Of a stretch of DNA of 64,000 bases, positions 1 to 21,119 are shown piece after piece; positions within the stretch are counted from its first letter, which is position 1; every line of letters starts with the position of its first letter. The position numbers were made by a program, and so were the translations under genes. The notes below the pieces were generated by a model, which saw only the letters and a list, made by a program, of their open reading frames with translations, was not told the DNA's origin and ran no database searches. The DNA is from Pempheris klunzingeri (lineage: Eukaryota; Chordata; Actinopteri; Acropomatiformes; Pempheridae), in NCBI RefSeq assembly GCF_042242105.1, contig NC_092019.1:15454328-15518327 (forward strand), given 5' to 3'.

Positions 1-8188
<8,188 letters not shown>

Positions 8189-9920
8189 TGGCCAAGGTTG
8201 ACCACACAGAGAAAAATCCACGTCACGTCCTGTTCAGGCCTCCCCCCACCCCCACCCCCAGGAGCACACACGCACATCCAGAGGAGAGACTCGATCCCCT
8301 CTGACTGATGCAGAGCAGAGAGAGCCAATCAACTGCTTTTCATTCAACAGGACAACCAATCAAGAACGCCTTTGAATCAAACGGACAACCAACTAAAATG
8401 CTTTTCACTAGTATAAAAGACAATTATTGAAACGCTTTACCACTTTTTATTTGATCCTCCTGTTTTTCTCATGTGGGGGAGGATGATGAGGCTGAGATGG
8501 ACAACAGAAAAATGACTTTGTACTGTCCTCTCTCCATCTGGGTGGCAGCTCATCCAGTGCAACAGAAAGAACACCAGGGTTTATGAGTACTGTTTATCTG
8601 TGTTTTGGCTTGGCTCATCCAGACTGAGGACTTCTTTTAAGTAAAGAGGGAAGGGGGAGGTGTCAGTGTGATCGAATGTTTTCAAAGCTGAAAATGTCCC
8701 GGTGAAACACAAGTCACTGTGTGTTCTAGTTCCTCATTCTGAGAGAAGGAAGCGGGTGTTTTCATACTGAAATGTCAGAGGTCAGGCAGCATAAGCATAG
8801 ACGTGCAGAAGCATCACAAAGGACACAGATATTTCATAAACACATGGTAGTGGCTGTTGAGTTGGGCTCTTGATTCCAAGTGCAATTTCTTAAGTGCTAT
8901 CTCACCACAAAAGGAAAAGAAGGAGAAGGAATGGTTTAATTTCAAACTCTAAATTATTTTAATACAAAGACTTGTCCTGTACTGTCAGTAGCTAAAAGAA
9001 AGAGAGACAGTCTCCCTCTGGCTTTAGACAGCAGAGGAGATACTGTGCACTAACGATTGATGACTGAGTCACCCAGACTTGAACTTGCTCTAGTATGTTT
9101 TTTTTATTATTAACTCATTTTTAAATCATAGGTCGAGTAGGAGTACGGAGGAATGAACAAGGACAGAAATTGGCTTTTGAAGCACTTACACCCCGAGAAG
9201 GGCTAGAAGCACAGACACACACCCTACCTGCTCCCCTGGTGGACGGCGGGGAGAGGAGGGTGCTCGACAGATAGCTGTACGTCCAGGGGTGAAACATTCC
9301 GCAGTCATGCTCTTTTTCTATTTGTTTCTATTGTGGAGGCCGTGTGAGAGTGTGGAGAACATGGTTGCATACTGTCTTTGTGTGTACGCTTAGAGAAGCC
9401 AGGTTCATATGCATGGTGTGTTATAAGCTGTCAAAGAGCTGCCATAGCCTGTCAAAACAGCTCGACCTGTGTTTGTGTCTCAGACTGCAGCTCTGTGGGG
9501 ATCTCCCTGGGCCTCCACCACCCACTCACACACTCACGGCAGCAGTTTGAAATATGAAAAAAAGCAAATTATATAGATATAAATATAAATATATATATAT
9601 ACAAAACTAATATTTTGAAGTGTTTTTAGCTTTTTCAAATATTGTGGTACGAGTTGTGCATTGTTTTTTGAAGAAGAGAAACAAAAAAGAAAAAAAGTTG
9701 CTGTTTTTTCAATGTCCCTCTTTGGTTTGAGTTTCCTGTTCGATTTTTTTTTCTTTCTCTTTGGTTCACTGGATTTTCTGTTCAGCACTTTGAAATCATA
9801 AACTAGTTCTGATTATTCTGCCCGACTGCGTCCTGTGTTTTGATTTTTTTTAAACTGAGTGACTCTTTCACACAAAATGCAAGAAAATACCCAAACATTA
9901 AAGTGTTTATAGACTTTTTA
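8189..9920 (+). other. nr4a3: nr4a3 3' untranslated region with candidate poly(A) signal
   Basis: Sequence downstream of the nr4a3 stop with no coding features. It becomes AT-rich near the end, with an (AT)n run at about 9584-9601 and long T/A tracts (9660-9760). A candidate poly(A) signal ATTAAA is at 9897-9902. The 1.7-kb length is plausible for an immediate-early mRNA, whose 3'UTRs are often long and AU-rich. The 3' end is inferred, not proven. Confidence 0.5.
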
Positions 9921-10677
9921 GAAGTAAACGAGAGGCCAAATTTGAGCTGATTTTATACAGCATGTGTGCTTGTGTCTGGTCAGACACAAAAGCCTCTTGA
10001 CAGGTAAAAGGCCTTGTCTCTCTCCCGGGGGACCCATGGGCTCTCACAGAGAGTAGAGGGGGATTAGGAGAGTGAGAAGGGGGAGGAAGAGAGGAGAGCT
10101 TCATGTTAGCATGAGGTCCAGATCAGCCTCCAGCCTCGTTAAACACCATCGATCGCCACGGTGACATTTCACAGCACATGCCGTCTATACTGTCACTGCC
10201 ATCACTCACTCGCCTTCTTGCACAACGTGAGCATTAACACACTCACTCACACGCACGATCCCTCTCTTTCGGACAGGTAGGTGATTGAAAGTAACTTTGG
10301 TAGTAAAATTGTGAACAGATCTATCTCTGTGTGTGACAAAGAAAGAAAGAAATGCACCAGAGTGAAGTTCAGAGTGCGTATACAAGTGTGGAGTGCACCA
10401 CATTGAACATGTTCCATATAAAATCGGTGATGTGACGCCACACAACTCCACATCGTGTCCCTTTCTCATAAAACAGACATTTTTTTGTAACCTTTTAGTG
10501 GTACATAATAAGGAAGTGCACTTTAGCATTGTTGGTGTGTGTTTTTCTGTGTGTGCATGTTTGTGTTTGTGTGTTATTCGAATTAGTGTCTGTCCAACAG
10601 CTCATGCTCCTGTCTGGGATTGTGATGTCTGTGTTTGATCAGCATGCAGGAAAAGACCATTCACACCATTTCTGTAG

Positions 10678-10718
<41 letters not shown>

Positions 10719-10959
10719 AGAGCAAATGAATATGCATTAATCCTATTTCTACGACAGTGACATGTCTGAGTGACAAGTGAAATAACACGACCACGAAGCA
10801 GAGAGCTCTGCTTGAAGCTCAAAACACACATTCAAACTTGCATGTGCACACATATACACACATTCACAGAACGAGCTGTCAGTCTCCAGGCCAATCGATC
10901 AGTGCTGACAGATAGCAGATACCCCCAGAGTTTTAATTAGAGGTCCCATTAGAACATAG

Positions 10960-11002
<43 letters not shown>

Positions 11003-12849
11003 TACATATGCACATGCACGCTCACATTCAAAGTAGCTAGCTGTGGGTTTAAAACTTATCCTAATCCATTCAGAAATGCAAAATGACACCTTTAAGAAAC
11101 CTGCATGCTTATGAAATCCTGCAGTCAGTTGTCTGAACAGGCCTTTTTCACAGATGATGTGACAATGGAAGATTCACAGGTGTAGATATAAAAATGAATG
11201 ATGGCTGAATTTTATTTTTGTGATTCACTGTTCAGGGTGTTGGAATTTCTGGCTCACTGTCACGGCTTACTGGGACTTTTAAATAGTAGAAAGCTGTCCT
11301 TGATGTTATTATTAACACCTGTGTTTTTCCAACTATAATAAGTGAAGATGTCTGCTGTGAAAAAGGACCATATCCACTGAGCCATCAGGATGTGCTGATC
11401 ACACCTGCTTAAAAAACAGTAAGATGCAGGAGGTAAGAAGTGAACGGAGCTCCCTGCTGGCTTCCTCTCCTGCTGACAAACTTCCTGGATTAAACTGAGA
11501 CGAAAGGCACCTGAGCCCTCCTGAGCCACACGCACGCTCTCTCGCACAAACCCAGAGGCAGATACAGGAACCTAAACATTTCTGATGACTTGCTATTTAG
11601 ACATTCACTGCCAGCTTTGTTCTGCCCCCTCAGTCTGCAACTCTGGGAGTCCCCTGGAAGTGGACAGACAGAAACACACACACACACACACATACGCAAC
11701 ATGTGTACAGCACCAGGGGAAATCCCCTGTAGCTGGGGACTGTGTGTTTTACTGTGGCCCCTTGTATGGAGCATCCGTTGAGGGAAGAGTGTGTGGGGGG
11801 TTGGCCTAAATGTCAAAGGTAAAAGGTGCTGAAGAAGAGAAGTGGAAACATGCAATAGACCCACTCACACAGGCTGATCTCAGAGTAGAGGAGGGGGAAC
11901 CCCAATCCTCTCTCTTTGTCTCCCTCCCTCCCAAACACAACACAAACAAAGCTATACAAACATATCAAAATATCACACTTGATGTTTCTTTCCATAGGAT
12001 TGATAATGTTTATACATGAATCAGACAGAGAAAAGCTAAATGGAAATTAAAAAAATAAATAAAGTCTTCACATCACTCATCTCTTTTCTATAACCTTAAT
12101 CAGATTATGACTTTTGATAATCAGATGTTTGTTGTCTAATGATTTCATAACTGGACAGAGGCTTTTACCTGATGAGGAATTTTTGTTGACCACATTATTT
12201 TGAACGTGTAGGTGTTAGGACTGATGGAGATTCATATATTTCAATAAATGTTACCACACATGATAACCCCACAGCCACTTTCATGATGACCTTTTACCAA
12301 ACATGATGACCCCAGAGCAGGACTGTGGCCTGGGAAATTTGGTAATTCTGAGGTCATAAATCAGCAAAACCCCCAGCCACCTAAGAAATGCTTGACTAGC
12401 CATGAAAGGGTATCTGAATAATGAATAATTTAATTTAATCATTTAATTGTTCAGTTTTATTTCCTGCAACCTCTACCTCCCTCCATGGTGATCAAAATGT
12501 TTAATGGAGAACATTAAAACCTTTTCAGTCTAATGTAATTATCAATTTAGTCTTTAGGCTATGTTATATGTAGTGTTCAAAAAACCATCAAAAGCCTGAA
12601 AAATTGACGTGTTATATTGTGTGTGTACAAGTATTATTTTAATCACTTAATTAAAATAAAATAATACTTTGACTAAAACTTTGCCTTAATAACAGAAACA
12701 AGTTAAACCAGCTGCCTCTATGGTAAACCAGATGTACATAAGTTTAGTGATTATGGACTCTGTATTCTTTCTTCTTCACGATCAAATATAATCAATATAA
12801 GGACAAAACACTTTAACCTTTCATTTCTAAATTTTATTTTATTTGTGAC
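9921..12849. other. Intergenic region nr4a3-stx17
   Basis: No coding exon or RNA gene seen. It holds (GT)n at 10681-10717, (CA)n at about 10969-11000 and AT-rich unique sequence at 12000-12840. All longer open frames here are CA/GT-derived or lack family resemblance. Confidence 0.65.
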
Positions 12850-13072
12850 AGTGATGGGGAACGCAGTGCGCCGTGGGTGCTGGTGGAGGTCGGACACTAT
12901 TCATAGACGCACTGGGCACAGAGTTGTTTACAAACAAGAAAGTGTCGGAATCAAGCCGAAAGCGTTGCAGAAAATTAGTGAATGTAGCTAATGGTTAACT
13001 TTCTCATCATCATGGAGGCTCCGGACAGTATTTAGCGAATAGAAATTATATCCTCGAATGATATTATTAGCG
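12850..13072 (+). promoter_or_regulatory. stx17: stx17 promoter and 5' noncoding exon 1
   Basis: A CpG-containing stretch ends in a strong splice donor: exon end at 13072, followed by GTGAGT. The matching acceptor is at 13949, where an exon starts at 13950 and contains the stx17 start codon at 14036. Exon 1 is therefore noncoding. The transcription start is inferred to lie roughly between 12880 and 13000; no TATA box is evident. Confidence 0.55.
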
Positions 13073-13949
13073 GTGAGTGTCGCCGTGTGTCCTTTCAGTT
13101 TACTTTACCTGGCTGATGGTAGACAGATGTTTCTAAGTCTTCTGGCTAAATCACAGTGAGTTTGCTAACATCGTCTGAGGAGTTATCAGACTGTTAGCTG
13201 TTAGCGCCACTGCTTGGCTAACAGCTAGTTAGCCGTGCTGGGCCGTTCGTTTAGCTAGCCACTTAGCTAGCCAGATGCGACCAGGTTAGAGGAGATGTGA
13301 CCTTCAAATCAGCAGCTTAACTTCGTCTTAACAACATTCAACTATAATGGGGTTTACTAAAAACCCCAAGGATGGCTCGGCTGAAAAGCTTGGGTATTAT
13401 CAGCTTCTAATAGCCATTTAATTAAATCTGTCTATTATTGACGTTTATGTTACAGTGATATAGGGCTGCAATGATATATTATTTATTTTAATCACTACCA
13501 ATTAATCAGCCATTTGTTTTTCAGTTAACTAGACTTGCTAGTCACATGAGCATCAGAAAATAGTGAAACATGTCTGTCACAGTTCCCCAGAGCCCACTGG
13601 GGTTTATTCAAATAGCTTTTTTTGCCCAACAAGTAACTGTTCAAAACTCACAATGCCAGTTAATTTATTTTCACATTTGAGGCTCGGGAAACAGGGAATG
13701 TTTGGTATTTTTGCTTGCTAAATGACTCCTCGCTGTGACTGATGGAGTGACTGACTCGTAGCGTAGATGTTACACACTGTCAGCACCTAATTCTTCAGTT
13801 ATGCATTGCAGTAAAAGGATGGTGGCAAGTAAAAATATTAGTCTTTCAGAGGTGCCAATTTTAGATGTGTGGGCTGATTTGCATGTGTCACACAGTTTAT
13901 TAAATTGATTTATGTATTTATTAAAATCTCATACTGCTGGTATTTACAG
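13073..13949 (+). other. stx17: stx17 intron 1 with TTAGC cluster and a dispersed repeat copy
   Basis: The first 220 bp carry many GCTAA/TTAGC/GCTAG motifs (13140-13275). From about 13462 the sequence matches a dispersed repeat seen twice more in this window (near 18351 and 33790). Confidence 0.6.
13462..13660 (-). repeat. Dispersed MITE-like repeat, copy in orientation B
   Basis: Starts TAGGGCTGCAATGATA and carries the block CACAGTTCCCCAGAGCCCA. This aligns with the reverse complement of the copy at 18351-18600 and in parallel with the copy at about 33790-34075. It lies in stx17 intron 1. Confidence 0.55.
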
Positions 13950-14035
13950 AGTCTGTGGGGGCAGTGAGATAAAGCTGAGCAGGTGCAGTGTCCAAGTTGC
14001 ACAGAGGTGTTGGCTGTGGGCAGTCAGCAGGACAC

Positions 14036-17000
14036 ATGGCAGAGGAAGCCAGCAAGCTGACGCTGAGGCGCCTGGAGGCTCCAATCCACAAGTTCATTAA
14101 AGTGGCTCTACCCACGGACCTGGAGAGACTGCAGAAACACCACAATAACATACTGAAGGTGACAGCTGAAATCTGGCTCGGCACATGATCGCACCCGCAC
14201 ATCCACACTCTTACTTCCGGTCCACAGATGGATTTACAAACAGTTTTTCCTTCATTTTCACAGTACCAGCAAAGCCAGCAATGGGACCGCCTTCATCAGG
14301 AGCATATCAATGCCAGCAGAACTGTTCAGGTATGAGATAATACTCTGTAAACTGACTGAAGATGTGAGCCACCATATCAAGCTGTTAACCACTAAGCTAT
14401 ATCACAAACTCCAGTTTCTTCATAACACTAAACTTCACATCTGCAACCATCAGCCTCCTTGTCCTCACAGAGACATTTGCTATATTTTTCAGATCCGAGC
14501 CTGGCAGATGATGTGAATGTGAGGATTGTTTAGATGATGACTTGACTCATTGCCTCTCGAAATTCTTGAGCAAGCATGACCCTGCAATCACATAGAATAG
14601 TATTTGTCTCAAATTGTCTGGATGCTTTGGAGCTCAGTGCTGGAGAAACTTTATGTTTTCTGATTTGAGGCGATCAAATCTCAAAACTGAAAGCCAATGG
14701 CAGTTTCTTTTTAAATCACGTGATCATAGTATCTTCTGCCAGAGATCAGTCTTGACATAGATGTTACAATCTACCCCATACATGATCCCTTGTTATTACA
14801 TAACCAAAATAACTTACTAAGGTCACATATTCAGAACTGAACAATCACAGAGACAACTGAGCTAGTCCATCTGCTGAGGAAGGCAAAGATGTGAATGAAC
14901 ACAATACAATTAATCTATGAAGACCGACTTAGCTTCCCCCACAAATTTGTCGCCTGTTTGCGTATTCATATACGAACACACAAAAGTCATTACACACAGG
15001 ACATCAATTATTTAAAACAAAACTAACTCTGTGTAGAAATTCGCTCTTAAAAATCAGGGCAAGAAAAGAGCTGTTACCAAACCTCAAACAGACTATCTCT
15101 TGTGTGTGTGTAAAGTACTTGTTCACATGGTGGGTGTGAAATGCCTCAGGGGATGTTGTTGCCTGGAAGCCACCATGTCTCTGAAGGTGAAATAACTCCA
15201 AACAGGCACACACCTATCCTCTCACCATTACCGTGCACACCCCTGGGACACACACAGAGTGCTTTCCCATGTCTTCATGGTGTTAATCCAGAGTCCGGGT
15301 TAGTCTACTCTGCTTCAGATGTGTGTGTATATGTGTGGTCATGTGTGTTTATGATAGATAGATAGATCAATAGATAGATAGATCAGTTGGTCTTCTATTT
15401 AGTTTGCCTGCCAAATCTCATTTATTTTATCCATGCATCCTTTGTCCCCCCTCACAGATAGACTGCTTTCTCTCCACCTGTTATACTGTATGATTGACAT
15501 TTACTCCCACTAGCCTAGCGCCTAGCTAACCCCCAAGATAAGTCACAGGCAGACTCAGCACCTCCACCTTTACTACAGCAGCTACAGCAAACACTGTGAG
15601 ACAGGGGAGCGGCGTCAGTACTGTTTTATCATGAATATCTCCTATTGAGTATGTGCTTGGTTGGTCTGTCTGTGCGTTTGAGCTTCGCACGGTCACGGTA
15701 AATTTGCAGGCTGACAGGTGCCTGACCTGACTGGCTTGTGTTAATCAGTGTGTTTTTCAGTTTTATGCACACGAGGACAAGCGTATGCATGTATCTTTAT
15801 TCATGTTGTGTAATTAGCAGAATGCGGTATCGGCTGTGTGTTGACCCCCTGAGCCCAGGTCGTGCTGCGGCCTGGAGGGCTGACGGCTGGGATGTAATCC
15901 TCCTGTCACCCTCAGGGCACGCTGGGATGAAGGGGCTTGTGTTCCCTAGCCTCATATCTGAACCTTATTAAGCACACACACACACACACACACATTTCCC
16001 ATCACTAGAACAGTTTAGTGGGATGCTGAATCTGTCAGTACGAGCACTTCTGTCAAACCGGGGCGACAGGCGAAAGAGAGAGAACTGGTTGCGATTGTGA
16101 ACTTTGTTACCAGTGTTGATATGTTATTAGGTAACACAGCAGTAAAAATTAATATTACTGGAGTAGCTTGTTATGTTGTTTGTCTTGTCTCATCTGTGTC
16201 TTGTTTTCCTGTGACAGCTTCAGTGTCCATGCGGCCCTTAACCAGTTCAAACACTCCAGTAACTTGCATTTGTTTCATTATTTGCTTGTTTTTCAGACAT
16301 GACTCTCAGTCTTACTAAGAAACCTGCTTCTTTTCTCTCTCCCTGCAGCAATTAAGAGCGAACATCAGAGAGATGGAGAAGCTGTGCTCACGGGTCCGTG
16401 CCGAAGACGCTGCCTCTCTGGAAGAGCTTGTCAAGCCAGTCAGAGACAGGGCGTCAGCCGCCGCACAAGACTTCCTGCTTTTGCACTCTAACCCCGTGCC
16501 TAAGCCAGCGCCAGCGCCACCACCTGCTGCTCAGCCATCCAGCTGTGTGTCCAACAGTTGCCATGCTGATGACGATGTGGGAGAGGAGCCGGTGTCTGGC
16601 AGGCAAATTCAGCTCCGCCTTCCAGAAATCCCTGCTGATCAGAGTGCGGCTGAGTCCTGGGACAACCTGGAAGTGGTATGCATGTCTGGACCCTGTCATT
16701 TTCTCTACGTTTGGAACAGTTTGCAGTCTGGATACAGTCCAGATATCATGCTGTATTTTTTTTACTTATTTTATATTCAAAATATTGTATATTGTAATAT
16801 GTTAACTCTAGCTTTCAAAATAAACGTTGTCTTGTTTGATTATAATTTTCTTTATTATCGTTAGAGACCTTTCTTTCTGATATGTGAGTTCAAGTTGTGA
16901 GGCATGTTTTCAGTATACAGCACAGTGTTTTGGTTACAGTAAAATAACAAAATAGAAATAAAGTGAAATAGGAAATTTAAATAAGGCCACAGCTTTAACT

Positions 17001-19181
17001 TGGGCAGACACTGCTCAGATCTTAGTTCTCTAAATGCAGACTAAAAATATAAACTCTGATATATGGCAATGATAATGATGCATAACTGATTTTTTACTGT
17101 TTTATTTGTGCAAAGGGACTTAAGCAAAGCGCCAAACAATAGACCCTTCTCAGAGCAGACCTCTTGAATTGTCATAGTAGGAAAAGCACAGATTTAATAA
17201 AGTCAATAAAACCTTAATGATGGCTTTGCTCTATTTAAGTGTCCCAGTAAGGTGTGACAGAACTATCATTAATTTTATTATTGACACTGATGCACACAAT
17301 GCTTTTTCTTTCTAAGGATCTGAAGGAGCTGAGTGGATTGGTGACGGAGTTCTCTCTGCTTGTCCATGTGAGTACAAACACTCAACACTCGTATCTACAT
17401 GTGTGCACAGCTACCCCTGTGAATGAAAACACTGTGACAGAGGCAGTTTGCCTATGGCGTTTCCAGGAAGTGGTGTGTATCTGACCATGTGTGCTTGTGT
17501 CGCCTGGTAGGGCTCCTCTGAGAGGAGGTTCCACAGATCAGTTTATGACTACTGCTGGGGCCCCAGAGGCCCTTCACCAAGGCAAAGGGAGAGATTGAGT
17601 AGTAAATGAGAGTGAAAGGGAGGATTTGGGGGAGGACGGCGGGTTGTCCACAGGGGGACAGGTGGGGAACAAGGGATACATCGGAGCAGGTGGAGAACAG
17701 ACGGCTCAGATTATCACTCTATCCTCAGGGATGGAGAGAGAGAGGAGCGGGGAGGCTGAGTGAAGGAGAGATTAACAGTGAAAAAGAAAGAGAGCAAAGA
17801 TGTAGTTAGGGTAAAAACAGACAGAGGCATGGAGGGGGCAGAAAGAGCATAGACATGTTGTTGTGGCGTCTCAAGGGTGAAAAACGCCGTTAGGGGAGTA
17901 ATATTCCAGCGCTCAGCCACAGTGGAAATACTGAGTGAGCGTGAGTGTGTGGTTGTGTTTCTGTACATGCGTCATGTTAGTGGCTGTTCCGATATTTGTG
18001 TTCTTATCTGAATGTTTTTTTTGTATGTGTGTCTTCTAGGGCACATTCATAATGTGATTGTACGACTGTTTACCAAAGCTGGAGAGTTAGACATTTTGTG
18101 TTTTACTAGTACTAGTAACAACCAGCACTAATTTTCATCTTCAGTAATAGCAGAATTTGACAGTTTCTCATATTACTAAGAGAGCCATGAAGTCATGAGA
18201 TAAGATTAAATAAAACACAAATGAAAATTTGTAGAATTTAGTTGAAATGTCAGTTGTTTTGGGCCAACAACTACTGATTGGACCTTGTATGTGTTTTGTA
18301 AATTTCCACAAAAACTCTTAAGAAAGAAAGAAAGAAAGCTTATCATCCAGAGCTGCAAGGATTAGTCGATCAACAGAAAATTAATCGGTAATTATTTTGA
18401 TAATCAAATAATTTCTCTTTCATTTTCATTAGTGTTATTATTTAAGGGCATTTTAAGCCTTTATTACATAGCAATAGTGGAGAGACGACAGGAAACAATG
18501 GACTGGGCTCTCAGTTTCTTACATTATTTGAAGATGTCACTTTGGGCTGTGGGAAATCATAATAGGCATTTTGCACAATTTTATTGGCCAAATCAAGACA
18601 ATTTTATCTTTAGTTATCGGTCTTTTGCTTGTTAGGGAAATGAGAGAGAAGAGGATGTGATCTGTGAATCTGGGTGTTGAGGTACAAAACTGAGGTCCTC
18701 AGTCAGATCAGGTTTAAAATCTTTGGAACAACATAAAATAATTTGAAACTTTTCCATGAGCAGGTGTAAGAGAAGTTGTAAAAATGTACAGAGCTGAATC
18801 TGTAAAATAACTTGGCTTTTAGCTCAGAGCGATGAGGTGAAAGGGAGAAGTGGCACTGAGGAGGAAGAGGAGGAGAAAAGTGCTCTGGTTGTTGTTTGGT
18901 CACTGTGTCCATCCAGCCCTCACATGGAGAGAGACAGCTGCCACTCTGAATATTTCATGAGATCTACACAATGCTACACACACACACACACACACACGGG
19001 CGCTCCGTATGAACACACCCCCAGTGAAATCTCCTTTGAGTATACCTACAGCCTCCTCACACACTCACACACACCCTTCCTGTGTTAACCTGTGCCATGG
19101 AGCAGAATTTGGACTGATGAAAAAAACCATAAACACGACAGGTGGTTGCTCTGTAACACGTGTATATGTAGGTGAATGTGC

Positions 19182-19216
<35 letters not shown>

Positions 19217-21084
19217 CACGCTAATACGTGTTTGTGTGTGTGTCTAACCCCTGTGCATCAGTCCCAGCAGGAGAAGATTGACAGCATAGAGGACAACGTC
19301 AACACAGCTGCTGCCAACGTGGAGGAGGGGACGAAGAGCCTGGGGAAGGTGTGTGTGTGTGTGTGTGTGTGTCCTGATGATCTGATGCGTGTGCGTGTGT
19401 AGTGTTTGGGAGATGGGGAGATCGATGGCACTTTGCCTCCCAGCCATTCCACAGCGTTTGTCCCTATTGATCCGCTCGAATACGGAGGAAAGCTGCAATT
19501 AAGGAAATAGAGAGAGGAGCGGGATAGAGAGGAGTGAAGGGGAGGAAGAGTGATAGAGAGGTAGGATGAGAGGGGTGACAAGAGAGAGTCTATGTGTTTG
19601 TGTGCGTAGCATTAAGGAGAGGTTTGAATGACTGTTTAATAGTTTTTCAAGAGCAGCATTCAGGCGTCCATATCAATTCAATACACTCTTACACACTGAG
19701 TGTAACTCACAAGGACGACTCAGTGCCCTTCACACTTATTACACACTTGAAATGTTGAACTTTTTGTCTGTAATACCCAGAATGAATCACCTGTTTTTGT
19801 CAATCTACAGTGTACTCACACACACACACACACATACTGGTGCGAGCAGTTTTCTGCCAAAGATTGTTTATGAAAAAAATACTTTTTGTAACTTTACTCT
19901 CAGTATTTTGTTTGGGATTAAAGGAAGGGAAAGAAATGCTCATCAGATGTCAGATGAAGTCGTCGATTTTGGTCCTTTTAGGAACGTGACGGAGGTGTGA
20001 AATCATTAGAGAGAGGATCTCAGAGATGCTGATGAGTCGTGATTCCTGTTTGCTGATGAAAACCTGTAAAAAAAACGTACATAAAAAAACACTTTCACAG
20101 CTCTTCGGCCATGGTCCTCAATGAATCTAAATGTTCCCATTTACTCCCAGTCATATCTAGCCATGCAGACACAGATTTATCCTGGTAACTGAGTTTCTTC
20201 CACCACACAAGTACAACTGACGTGAGTTACATTTCTTTTGTGGTGCTCAAACTATTGAAAAATTACATTTAACCAATTGAGGGGAAACATCGGTGGAATA
20301 ACTCTGCATAATCTGCACAGTTCTAATATGGACAATGTCTTTGCCAGAAAGTCGTTCCAATGTGAAGAAAAGAGTTCTGCGGATTATCTAAAGTAACACG
20401 TAGTCTGTGGAAAGAGACTTCACTGTCTTTTAATACTTATCAATTCTTAATATTGTATTTTTGGCAGCTGTTGCTTATGGCAGAGTATAGCAGAGTGGGT
20501 TGGTTATTAATTGAAGGGTTGTCGGTTAGATCCCTGGTTAATCCTGTCCACACGTCCGATTGACTGTGAGGGAGACACTGAATCCCAATTTGCTCTCAGT
20601 GTAAAAAAAAACAACCCTTGTTTTGGATAAAACCACCTGGCAAAATTGATGTAATTTAATCTCCCTTGTTATAATTGTGATTAAGATACGCTGTCCTTGG
20701 ATGGCCACAGGAATTTCAGACTCATATATATCAAAATTTAGGACAATAAAACCAAGTCTTCATTGCTAGACATCAGTAAAGGTAAGTGAGAAAATAAATT
20801 TTTAAAATATAATCTAAGTTCCCCAACCCTCTAACAATTTGAACTTTAGTCCTGACTTAAAAAAGCAGTCCGTTAAATAATTAAATATTCTTTTTACATG
20901 GTTAATTTAAATTAAATTCACCCAAATGATGACACAAACAAAGGTTGACCTCTGTGTAAGATTGCCGGTAGATGTAGTGGGCTGCACATTAGGCGAGGGG
21001 GTGTGGAGAGATAAAGCAGATGAGAGGGATGTCTGATGTTTTAACATGTTTGAAAGCTTGTAATCTGTCATCAGGTCAAACAGC

Positions 21085-21119
<35 letters not shown>

